In this document: positions 45,101 to 57,100 of the stretch, piece by piece
Numbering within the stretch: position 1 is the stretch's first letter
Layout of the letters: each line of letters begins with the position of its first letter
Assembly (NCBI GenBank): GCA_036925085.1
Contig: JAUPFP010000065.1
Coordinates: 297,501 to 361,500, forward strand
Direction: 5' to 3'
Source: Brachycybe producta
Taxonomy: Eukaryota; Arthropoda; Diplopoda; Playtdesmida; Andrognathidae
Length of the DNA stretch: 64,000 nucleotides
Position numbers and translations under genes: made by a program
The notes under the pieces: generated by a model
Told to the model about the DNA's origin: nothing
What the model saw: only the letters and a program-made list of their open reading frames with translations
Database searches by the model: none

Positions 45101-48100
45101 CCAGGTCGGAAACCAGCCGGACCGCCGTACCCAGTTCAGCCTTGTAAGCGAAGTTCCACTTCTTGGCTTGACCGAGCTTCCCAGCCATATCCCTTATCCA
45201 GACGTTATTACCAGGCTGGTACAGGGGTGGCTCCACCCGGCCGGAGTCATACCGGCTCTTCTGTCTGGCTTGAGCGGCCGCCAAATTTTGACGAGCACGC
45301 TCCTCCACGGCTTGCTGGTCAGGCAAGTCGCGGACTGGACCGCTAGGAAGGAGATTATCAATCCCCAACCTAGGCTCTCGCCCAAACAACAATTGGTACG
45401 GAGACACTTCCGTGCTCTCCTGCACCGCAGTGTTGTAGGCCACCACGTGGATCATACATGGTGAGCACCGGTGCTTCGGTTAAAAATGCCTTTAACCGTT
45501 CGAACGCTAGACCACACTGCTTCGACCAGTCAAAGGACGCATCCTTCCTGGTCAGATCATGCAGTGGTCTTGCGATCTTGGCGAAGTCCTTAATGAACCT
45601 ACGGTAGTAGCCGGCCAGTCCAAGAAAACTTCGGACGGCGGTCACTGTCGTAGGGACATTGAACTCTTCGACTGCTCTCACGAGTCCCGGGTCCGGAGCA
45701 ACTCCCTCGGCACTCACAATGTGACTGAGATATTTGACCTTGTCAAATCCGAAGAAACACTTCTTCGGTTGGAGTTTCAGCTCCGCCCCTCGTAACAGTC
45801 TCAGGACAGTACTCAAGCGTTCAAGAAACTATTCAAAGGTGCTCCCAAAGACGATAATATCGTCTTTGTACACCAAGCAGCTCTCCCACTTGTGTCCCGC
45901 CAACAAGGTCTAAGTGCATAGTGGCAGGAGCATTGCAGAGTCCGAAAGGCATTTTTCGGAACTCAAACAGATCTTGAGAGCAAATGAATACTGTCTTCTC
46001 AATGTCCTGCTCCGCCATCCTGACCTGCCAGTAAAAACTCGCAAGGTCTAGGGTTGCGAAATACTTCGCTCCAGCAAGAGAATCGAGGGCATCATCGATG
46101 CGAGGTAACGGGTAATGATCCGCCTTGGTCTGGGCATTCAGTCGCCGATAGTTCACACAAAAACGAAAGCCACCATCCTTCTTGCGAACAAGCAAGATAG
46201 GGCTCGCGTAGAGAGGGCTAGCGTACCTCTTCTTTCTCGATTGCACGAGCCGCCGGAGCGGTTCTTCGCAATCCTTAACGCACCAAAGGTAACCCACCGG
46301 TATGGATAGTGTGTTCGACGAGCTGGGTTCCCCCAGCTCTGTATAATCGAACGCAAAATGATCACAGCTTCCCAGGAGGAACTCCCGAAGCTGTGACGCC
46401 TCCTCAGGCTTCAGACTAGGTCCGATTTTAAGGCACTCTTTGAGAGTGGGTTTAACTTTTGCATTGAGGACTCGGCGACCTTTCTTGGTCGCCCCTCAAC
46501 TTAGGCAGAAGCCCCCTGGTCAGCCATCTCCATGAGTGGGGTCTCCCCTCTCAACTTAGATGGAACATCCAGTCCCACCACTAGGGCTGCCTCCACAGCT
46601 TGAGCTGTCGCCACACCCTCCCTTGTTTCCAGGGCAATGGGTACGTCGGCGACGTTCTCAAGCCAAATGTCGTAAGAGCCTTCGGCAATCCCTGCCACCG
46701 CCAACAGACCCCGGCCACCTAAGGCTTTACGATGGGGCTCAACGAGAAGCAGCTGTCCAGGGCCAGCATGCTCTAACAAGCTCACGGAAACCACCTTCCG
46801 CTCATGAGCTGATAGCCAAACATTCTCCAACAGTCGCAGGGAACAAACTTCCCTGCTCCTAATTGGAGAACTGGTCTCGACAAGTGCAGGTGACACAATG
46901 TCAACCCACCCATCCACCTTTTCCCTCCCGAAGGAAGGGAGTAGCAGAGGCTCCACAAAATCGTGAAGCTTCGCCAACGCCTCCAACACGCGGCATGAAG
47001 AACATCTGGATGTGCATTCCAGATGTCTTCCCGGAAATAAACTTTCTGGCTCACGATGTCCAACATTAACCCAAACCGAGAAGCCAGGTCAACACCTATT
47101 ACGGCTTCCCCTTCACCCTCAATGAGAAGATGGGTATGTATGGATCGTCCGTGGATTGACATGTCCACGTACATGACTCCTATTTTGATGGAGTACCCGC
47201 TCATGCCAGTCAGGAATGAGGGAAGGCTAACCTGCACCGGTAACTCCATCTCCCGTGCCACCGACATGCTCATTACCGATATTTCGGCACCGGTGTCGAC
47301 GATCGACTCAACCAGCCGACCATCCATCGACACCAGAACACGTGGTGCCCTGCGCAAGTACGCATGGCTTTGTAATTCAGGAATGGGCAACCGTCGTTGC
47401 CCGACATTACTTCTCTGAGCCTCATCCGTCCTCCCGTCCCCAGGGGACGGTCGTACCGGATGCTCAGGGGCCTGGCTTCCAGTCTCCACTCCAGGAGACT
47501 CACCAGGCCTGGGCGACAGCATGGGCGCACCAATGCTCGAAGCCCTCGTAATGCCCGCACCATTCGAAGCTTCCTCCCCATCATCAGGGAAGAAAGGTGC
47601 CACCCAGCTCTCCAGCCGGGCAAGCGCAGCTTCCAGTGTGGAGCTTGGCTCCTGAAATACCCACTGGGTAATTTCTGGGTCCGCAGACCTAGCCAGAGGC
47701 ACCCCTGCTTCATGCAGGATACACACATACCTGGAGACTGCCCGAAAGTACGCTCTTTCTTTACTTCACCGGCTTTGCCGGGCACCTGAGTTTTTAAGCC
47801 AGGTAGACTAAAGCTCAGTTCAGCAGTGACCGGTGCCGGTTTGACGAGGGCGGACCCTCGTCTCTGGCGACAGGCAGATAGAACATCTGTCCATCAATTA
47901 CGGTGGACAGATACTCCCGGCCCTGCAGTACCACGGGTGCTAGACCCGGCATGTACCACACCACTGGGCTTTCGCCCGGTGGTACTCGACCAACCTGTCC
48001 TTGGGCAACCGCCTTCGGACAGTCCTTCTAAAGGTGACCCATCTGGTTACACCGAAAGCATGGACCTGGTTGCCTACGAGTAGGACCTCCACCTCCAGCC

Positions 48101-51100
48101 GTTGGGCTGGACCCTGACGGGGCTGCTGTGGGCTTATTTCCACCCTGGCTCCGCCGCTTCGTCTTTCTTCCCTTCTGCCCTCCGGTCTTGGCAGTAGCTC
48201 CGTCCGATTTGGACAGTGCCGCTGCTTTCACACTCAGAGGTAGAATTAGACGTAGCAGAGCTCCTGGGCTTTGCCACAGCACCAGAGACCTTGGCCACAG
48301 CACCAGACCTTGGCCACAGCATGGGTCCCTGGTACCGTCAAGGTATGGGCAGGCAACGCTCCCGCCGTTAGCATGTCGGCCTCGACCAACATTGCCTCGG
48401 TGGTAAAGTCCCTAACCATCACAGCTTTTGATCCCCAGAGAGGTCTGAGAATCTCCGGCTGCAGTTTCTTCTTATATCGGAGGAGTCGACAAGACTCATC
48501 CTCACCAGGAGAAACTCGTTCCGCCAGCTCAACAAAGCGCCAGTAGAACGCCTGGAGTGATTCCGCAGGCCCTTGCTTCATGGCCTCGCAACGGTCAAAA
48601 CAGGCCTGAGCCTGATTCTTGGTTCCGAAGCGGTGAAGCATCGCATGCCTCAACTCCGGCCAGGTCAGGTTCGGCTTGAACTCCACCAAACAGGCGTAAT
48701 GTTCTTCAGCCGGACCATCGAGCAGGTACGTGAAGAAGCTGCACCTGGCCTTATCCGTCCAGCGCTGAGCCCTAGCTTTGGCTTTGAACTGTTGAAAAAA
48801 AGGCGTAATGTCCTCTCGTCCATCATACCGGATGAACGCGTGAACCGGGTTGAAAAACCCAAATGCCTGCATCTCTGACGGGACAGCCGGTGCAGGCGTA
48901 CACGGCGAGGTACTTACGCACCGTGGTGCCCTGCTCCAGTTCCCCGAAGTCTCAGCATCAGGATCAGCATCCACGGGATCCAACAGGTGGACCCGCGGTC
49001 GCTGAACGGGCGGAGGATCTCCCCGAAAACCTCCCGCAGGAGCGGTCCGAGTTTCTCCTCCTGGAGGCATCCGCCTGGCCAGAGCCGGCGGCGCCTCCCT
49101 CTGTGCACCTCCCCGGTGCACGGGCGACGGTGTGAACCAAGGATGCTCCCCATGGAGCCTCTGGATCCCTAGAGAAAGATGACCCTGCCATCGCAGTTCG
49201 TCTATCTCCCTTGCAACCTCACGGAGCTGCTCCTCGGTCATCGACGCTAACCATGATGTAGTGTCCACTGAGGATGGCTCCGAAGTCCCTACCACCTCTC
49301 CCGGAAAGGGATGACCTCCACGTCCAACCGGACGAGAGGCGGTGGAGGTTAACAGGCCGGCCATAGGCCGTCCGCCTGTCCCAGTTGGGGTCGGAAATCC
49401 TCCATAACCACCGCCAACCGGTGCTCCGCCAGAGACAGTGCCATCACGGTGCGGTCGCACCGTGACAAAGTTTCCGCTTGAAGGTTGGTCCATAGGGACG
49501 TCCCCTACGGCCCCTTCCTCCGTGGAATCACCGGGTACGTTCCCGCCAACAGCACCCCCAACTGGGTGCTGCCCCTCCGGCTGCCTACCACGGCCGACGG
49601 TGCGGGAACGTAACTCCAAACCTTCCAACAAACTGCTTCCCCGACCAGACATCGGGAAAACAGGGTCTTGGCCGATTTCGTCCGTGCGAACACGGGCAAA
49701 ACTGGCCACCACTTGTCGGAAAAAACTACCGTGAAATACGGTGAATTTACATACAAAAGTCCGCAAAACACCGGCAATTAACGGTAGAACCGTAAACTAC
49801 CGCAGTTTCACGGACAAAAGTCCGTGTCCCACTGTCAGGTTCACGGTGGAGTTCCTTTTCACCGTTTTCACCCGGTGATATACGGACAACCGTTCGTTAT
49901 TCACCGTCTATTCACGGTAAAAAGTTCTTTCACCGTCCTAGAACGGATATACACTGACAACAGTCCGTAATCTACCGTCCACCAACGGTGAAACTGTCTT
50001 CTTACCATGTTCGAACGGTGATTCACGGACAAAAGTCCGTAATCCACCGTCTACTTACGGTAAACTTGACCGTAACCCGGTTTTACCACGGTGTCACCGA
50101 CAACGGTCCATGTCCCACGTTATATCACTGGTAAACCTGGCCGTAGACGGGTTTCCACCGTAGTTCCACTGACGAAAGTCCGAGCCCTACGGTGTACTAC
50201 CTGTAAACCGGACAAGCTACGGTAAAGTTCTCCTTTTTATCGGGTTCTACCGGTCCTGCACGGTAAATCACCGTGCTACCGGTATACTAACGGTAAAAAT
50301 AACCGTTATCTCGTGTTCGGACGGTCCTGTACGGTCAACCACCGCGCCCACCGTCCTACTCACGGATAACCTAAGGCTTTCCCCGGTGACCACCGCGGTA
50401 TCACGGACAACCGTCCGTGTCCCACAGTCCTTCACCGGACTACTACGCCCGAAGCCGTGTTCGGCCGTAGTTCCGTGGACAAATGGTCCACGCCCTACCG
50501 GCACACACGACTACGGTCTTACCGACCGCACAAGAAAGGCTGGCGGTAGTCTACCTGGCGCCTCCACCAATTGTAACAACCCGACTGGCCGTTACAATGC
50601 CCACGGTAAATTTCGCTGAACTTACAGCCGCCTGCCCTCCGTTGGGACGGTCGAAACGCTGACCAGCCCTCCTCTTGTACCCGTCCGTGCCCACGGGTAG
50701 CGCCAGTTGGAGGTCGACTCCCTCGCCGCACGTCGCCGAACGAAAGACCGCCGAACAAGACGAAGAGTCCAAGGTAGATTCCCGATGAATCCTACCGTAG
50801 AACCGGCCGACATGCCGGAAAACATGACGGAACAGGAAGGTGATGGTGACGGTGTTTCCCCACACCGGAACCCCCACCCTCCCCGCGGTTACTTCCCCAA
50901 TTATTTATGGTAATAGTAATAAGGCAACACGGACACAGTGGTAGAATGAAAATAAAGGAAGATAATTTATTCGCAGATAAATTAGAATAAAACACTCACT
51001 ATTAGCTGCAATATCTGCTGGTTAGTTAACCAGCAGAGAGCAGAACAAAAGAGATGAAAACGATGGCTAATCCAGCCAGGAGGCAGGGTACAACACACCT

Positions 51101-54100
51101 GCACACCACAAGAGATGCTGATGACTGGTAGCCATCTTGGCCACCTGTTGAAAGAGCACAAAACACATGCACCTTGCATGAAGGGTCTAATTCCACTGTC
51201 CAGATACAATGGCCACCGCCATATATATCACCCCCAGGCTGCTCCACCTGGGGGAGGACAGGGACCCTTGCTGGCCATTTTGTCGTCTGCTGGGCACCCA
51301 ATTTACAGGTGCCTAGCAGACGACAATGTGAATTTAGTTTTGCTCACAAAGGAGCAAAACTGGGTCGTCACACTCATATACATTAGGTGCAATGTATAAT
51401 GGCTCTCGTTTACGTGTTGTCAAATATTCAACAATATTACCGTTGATTCAGGCAAGGGTTGGAAATTATCTCCAAGGCATGTCAGCCCAAACTTTGTTGC
51501 ATTCCACAGCTTATTACAAAAAAATCTGTAGCCCTGGACTCTCAAAACATCTAGATTGATGTCCCTACCTAGAATTAAAAAAAAAACAATTATGAGTTTT
51601 GTTTCAACCCCTGAAATAAATAGCAACCTCTAATTTGCATGTTATAGTTAAGGACAAGAGATGGCTTCAATAAACAAATGCAGGATAGACTTGACAGTAC
51701 AGACATTTTAGTTCTTAACTTCTTCCCATAAAGAATTAAACATGAAGCCCATAGACTCCCTTTTAACATAATATCAAAATTTACCAGGAAGGTAAAATAA
51801 TGTCAATAACAATAAGAAATGTGGGTATGACATTTCCAAAAATACACTTGCCCTAAAGAGACATTTGCCTTATAGACACTTACCAGAAAGGGACATTTGC
51901 CCTAAAACCATTTGCCCTAATGGGATATTTGGACTAAGTTGACATTTGCACTAAAACCATTTGCCCTCAAGAGATGTTTGCCCTAATCAGTAGTCTAAAT
52001 GTCATTTGGCATTTTTATTCACAACTGCGGTGTGCAGAACCTATTTAACATAGTGTGGTGGAAAGTGGAAGAAATGTGGAAGAAATTTAACTTATAAATA
52101 GAACAAGGGGCTAAAGGATGGGAGAAATATCACGATGAAAGATGAAAGTATAGAATGATTTAATTCAAAATGGAATAACTTCTAAAGTGAATTGAAACTA
52201 GAAGGATTTACAGCTGAAAATAGTTAAAATAACTAAAGCCTTAAAGGAAGAAAATCTAAAAAGAATAATTTCTAACAGGAACAATGTCTAGAAGCCATAA
52301 AATCTAAATGGAATAAGTGTTAGAAAGAATAAAGATATACACGAACAACATCTAGAAGGAACCATGAACAAGAAAGCTTAATTCATAATAAGAAAAACAA
52401 CTTGAAGGAACAAGCTACAAACAAAATTAACACTAGAAGGAATAATAACATAAAAAACCTAAAAATGGCATATAATTTAAATGGAAGACAGTCAAAACAG
52501 AGGCGTGATAAGAAGAATGTAAAAAGCCTTAAACATACTAAAAAAGAACACCTGGTAAATTACCACTGTCAAAGCATCTGACCAACACACTTAACTTAAT
52601 AGAATTATGAACGTTTTTTTTTTTAAAAAACGGAAGTAATAAAATCTAAATGTAGATTGCTACTAGGTGGTAAGATGGTATTGTAACAAAATTAAAACCA
52701 ATGAAAAAAATTCTTAATAAAATTAACCTGAACTCGAAATGTAAATTTAGCATCCATGAAAAAGATAAACGAAGGTGCATTTCATGAACGTATTTTCACA
52801 CATTTAAGTTATTTTCTATTTTCCCAAATAATGAAAACATGACCATTAACTCAATTTCTTGTAGTCAATAATTTCTAACAAATAGTCTGAATTTATTCAT
52901 GTTGTGTATTGGTGTTTTAGCATTGTTACAATGTTTAGTATTTATGTTATGCTAATTATTATATTTTCTAACCATAATTTTTTTAAATTATCCTTTTATA
53001 TAAAAAAAAACTTTACTACCTGTAGGTGCCACTGACAACACTATTTTTGATGAGTTTTAGGCCTTTTTGTAAAATCTGATCACTATTACTTTTAGTTTTT
53101 TATATATAACAGTGTGAAGAAACGGGGTTTTAAATTTAGCACTCGGATGCGTCACACGAAAAAGTGGGAACATAACCGCAAGTGTGTGTGATGATGTTGA
53201 AGAAAATAAAGTACAAGAGGCTTAATGTTGAATAAACAAAATGTTTATTCAACAAAACAAACAAATAATGAGCATCAGCAGCAAACAGTGTGATTGAGTG
53301 GCTAATATTGTGACGGCCCAGTTTTGCTCCTTCTTTAATTAGAAAGAGCAGACTAAATGCTGATGTCGTCTGCTAGGTGTGCTATAGTGTGCAGCCCGGC
53401 GGACGACATGAACCCCAGGTATGGTCACTGTCCTCCCCCAGGTGGAGTAGCCTGGGGAGTATATAATGGCAGCCGCCATTATATACTGGGTAGTGTAGTG
53501 TAGACCCTGGAAGTGGAAATATCAACCATCATCAGGTGCTTGTTGCAGATGGAGGCCAAGCCAGGCCTCCAAGATGGATGCCATTGATCTTCTTTGTTCT
53601 ACTTTGATTTGGTTGTTTGTTCTCTGCTGGACAAGATGTCCATCAGATTACTGTATTTAATCACTGAGTAAGTGTTATTAAATTATACATTTATTTTATC
53701 TACGCTGGAGTTGTGTCTATCTTATTGGGGAAATACCGTGGGGAGAGTGGGGTTTCCGGTGAGGGGTTCACCGTCATCACCACCGTCCAGCTTTCGCCTT
53801 TCGGCCGGTATCACGGTGGAACCCAACGTGAGAGTTCACTGTGGGATCTCGTCATGGTTTGACGGTCAGCCGACTGTCGACATTCGGCATGGCAGACTCG
53901 GGTTGGTCGACGGCACCCAGGGACACCATGCAAGAGGGCAGCTATTGCTGCGATCCCGTCCCCGACAGAGTCTTGATCTGGTAAGGTTGGGGAAAATCTT
54001 ACCAGGGTATTGTGCAGCCTAGGAAACATAAAATATTCACACTAACCTTGTCCAGCATATGCCATTAGAGCCAAACGAAGAGCATCGGTTCCACACTCTG

Positions 54101-57100
54101 GAATGCCATTGGGATAATCTGCCTTCTGTCCTTCTTTTGCTCGTTTTATTTCAGACGGATCAAGGTTTCCATTCTCTAATTGTTTGTTAAGATCCTAAAT
54201 CATAAAAACCAAGATAATTTATGTAATTTTATTGTGAAAGTAAATATGTTGTTTACTTGTTCTTGTACAATGTGTTTACAAAAAATTCAAAGAATCCTCT
54301 AGACCTTGCTGTATTGATACATTTATTTGTACACTATCTGTCATTCTCTTCATTAATGGGTTAATTTGAGGTTAGGTTTTCAATTTTAATGTATTCTGTA
54401 ACCTGTCAAAATGACGGGAGTAAATGAGAGGCAGACCATAGCCATGAGAATAAGTGGCATTACCATGATAAATTAATAAATGTAAAGCAACCTCATGTTA
54501 GAAAAAATGGCAAAAATGCGTGGAGAATCATCTGCATTTTGAAGCTAGAAGGAAGACATCTTGCTTAAAATGGCCATTGTTTATGTCCATTGAACCTTAT
54601 TGTAACTGAATCACTATGTATAGAATGTGCCAAGAATTAGTCATAGTTTTGTCACAAAATGCTCTGCAGGAAGTACTCTTACAATTACAAAAGTACTCTG
54701 CTAGCAGCCAAATATGCCTATGGCAGAGGATCATAGAAGTCCACATGCAGCATTAAGCACTGTCAAGCATATACATATTATACATGTACATATATAAAAA
54801 ACAAAATTAATATACAATTGACAATCCCGTACAACAAAATTATCCCCATTCACCACTTCCCAGGAAGAGAGTTCCATTGTCTTATAACTCTAGGAAAAAA
54901 AATACCAATAATATGAATCAGTCCTACAAACTTCTTCTGAATTTTCCTAGAGTGGTCAGCCCTGCCTATTTATAGTGTTTTATGAACATCACTAGACTGT
55001 GGTTTAGGACAATCACCACGTGTAATTTTTCCAAATTTCAAACTTAACTCAGCCCAGCGATGTGCCAAACTATGCCGTGACGACTGGCAACTTCTAATTG
55101 GTTTGTTGTGTGGTTCGACATTGGAAAGGGCGGAGCATGTGACGTCAGACTAAATAACCAACCAATTAGAAGTTGCGTTAGTCATAAAAAGGGCGGAGCC
55201 AACATTTGTTCGTCCCAATTTCTAATTGCCTGTGCATCTCAGTGACACTATCTGAAAATTTATGCCTGCCACAAACAAACGTAGCTGCTACCTTATGCTG
55301 ACAAATTTCAACTAAGTGAGTGTGACAAAGTGGGGATTCCATACAATACAATACTCAAGATGAGGTCGAATCAATGCTTGATAGGCAATAGGTTTAAATA
55401 GTTGAGTTACCTTCATATACTGTACCTTGAGCATTATCTTTGTGAAGGTGTGTCACATGTTGATGAACACTGTGGCACATCTGGTGATGTAGGTAAATTC
55501 ATGCTCACATTTGATAAGAGACTACAGAAGACCAGTCGGATCATTCACACTTTGTACTGAATGAAAACCTTCACAGTCAACTTCATACACACCTTCACAT
55601 TTAGCTTCACACTGATCATCACACTTTGTGAAGGTAAGTCCGAAAGTATAGAGCTAAGTGTGTAACTAGGAAAACTAAGGATGAAGTTATCTTAGAAGCT
55701 AAAAGCTAAGTGTATGAACGGAAACTTGCACTAAATATATTGCCTACTAGAAAGAAAGCACGTCTTCGACGGGCGTGATAGTCTCACATAATATCTCAGA
55801 TTGAGAAAATTTCACAATATACAACATTTCAAGTAAATACTTTGTTTGATCCTGGTATAAGTCTGCCTTGCATTGAAGTGTCAATAATTTTTACCTTAAA
55901 TGAAAAGGGACACTAGTACTCTCTGTCCCACATAAATCCATCACTGCAGTCATGAGCGTGAAAGCATTATAAAACAGTTAAATAAATAGTTTCTTAAGCA
56001 GTGAAAGTAATCCAATGGTAATTTAAACCATTTAAACCAATAAACCCTGATTAAATTTATAAAATAAAAAACAATGTTTATTAAAACTAAAATACAAACC
56101 ATAAATAATTAGGTGGTAATGTAATCCAGATTAAGTGTAATTGTAGATAGCTGAAAATTATGTTGTTTTCTAATCATAAAGAATGAATTTTGAAATACAA
56201 AATTTGCAAATTTCAAAATGAAAGGTGACCTCATTGTAAAGCACGTGGGTTAATTTATTCATTGATCAAAAGTATGATGCAATTATTCACGCTTTTCTGG
56301 CTGCCAACTTTTTTGTTCAGGGTTTTTTTTTTTTAAATTTGATGATTTTTCACAAGAATAAGATAAACGGAAAAAAATGGAAAATTCTAATGTAGCATAC
56401 CAAAAAGACCATCTAAAGATGTATATACTGGTTAATTTTCACGATTCTAGAGTGTGTAGTTTCCGAGAACATTCGTGCACAAAGGAAGGGACGGAGTGAG
56501 GGAGAGAGTGAGCCTTTAGCAAATTATGATATTAGATATGATGCTCTCTTTATGTTGGAAATTTCAGGAAAATCTATTGAGTATAGCCCGAGTTATCAAC
56601 AATTTCTGGGGTGTGTCTATATATATGAAATGCACTGTATAACATCTCAAATTGAGAACATTTCCAGATATACATTTTGAGAAAATACTTTTCTTGATCC
56701 TAGTATAAACCTGCCTTGCGTTGAAAAAATGAATGTACAAAAACCCCAGCCAGGACTTGAACCAAGCACCTCTCACTTCTCTGCCAAAGACATAACCAAT
56801 TTTGCCACCAATGTAAATTGTGAGATCAAAGGTGACCTCACTGTAACCCACGTGGGTTAATTTATTCATTTGAACAAAAGTATGATGCAATCATCCAAGC
56901 TTTCCTGGCTGCCAACTTTATTTTTTGGTGAAATTTGATGATTTTTCACAAAAATCAGGTAAACGGAACAAAATTGAAAATTCTAATGTAGCCTAAAAAG
57001 AAGCCCATCTAAAGATGTGTATACTGGTTAATTTTCAAGATTTTAGAGTGTGTAGTTTCTGAGAACATTCGTGCACAAAGGAAGGGAGGGAGTGAGGGAG

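Larger units (their letters stand above)
42329..51372 (-). mobile_element. Ty3/gypsy retrotransposon, copy A2 (intronic, no 3' LTR)
   Basis: In a 9.7 kb VARS1 intron, same strand as the gene. Order: 5' LTR, PBS, leader, gag, protease, linker, RT, integrase C-terminus, pol tail, leader-like spacer, ORF3. RNase H and the integrase catalytic core are deleted. The element stops right after ORF3 and a purine-rich stretch, with no 3' LTR. Confidence 0.9.

Noticed and set aside
49767-50550. CRISPR-like array from recurring ACGGT motifs
   Set aside because: Units are irregular in length and sequence, there are no constant repeats with unique spacers, and the context is a eukaryotic retrotransposon leader.
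54978-55250. Small RNA gene from the GGGCGGAGC-containing inverted repeat
   Set aside because: A second full copy at 58979-59186 has MITE termini and an 8-bp target duplication, so this is a truncated MITE.
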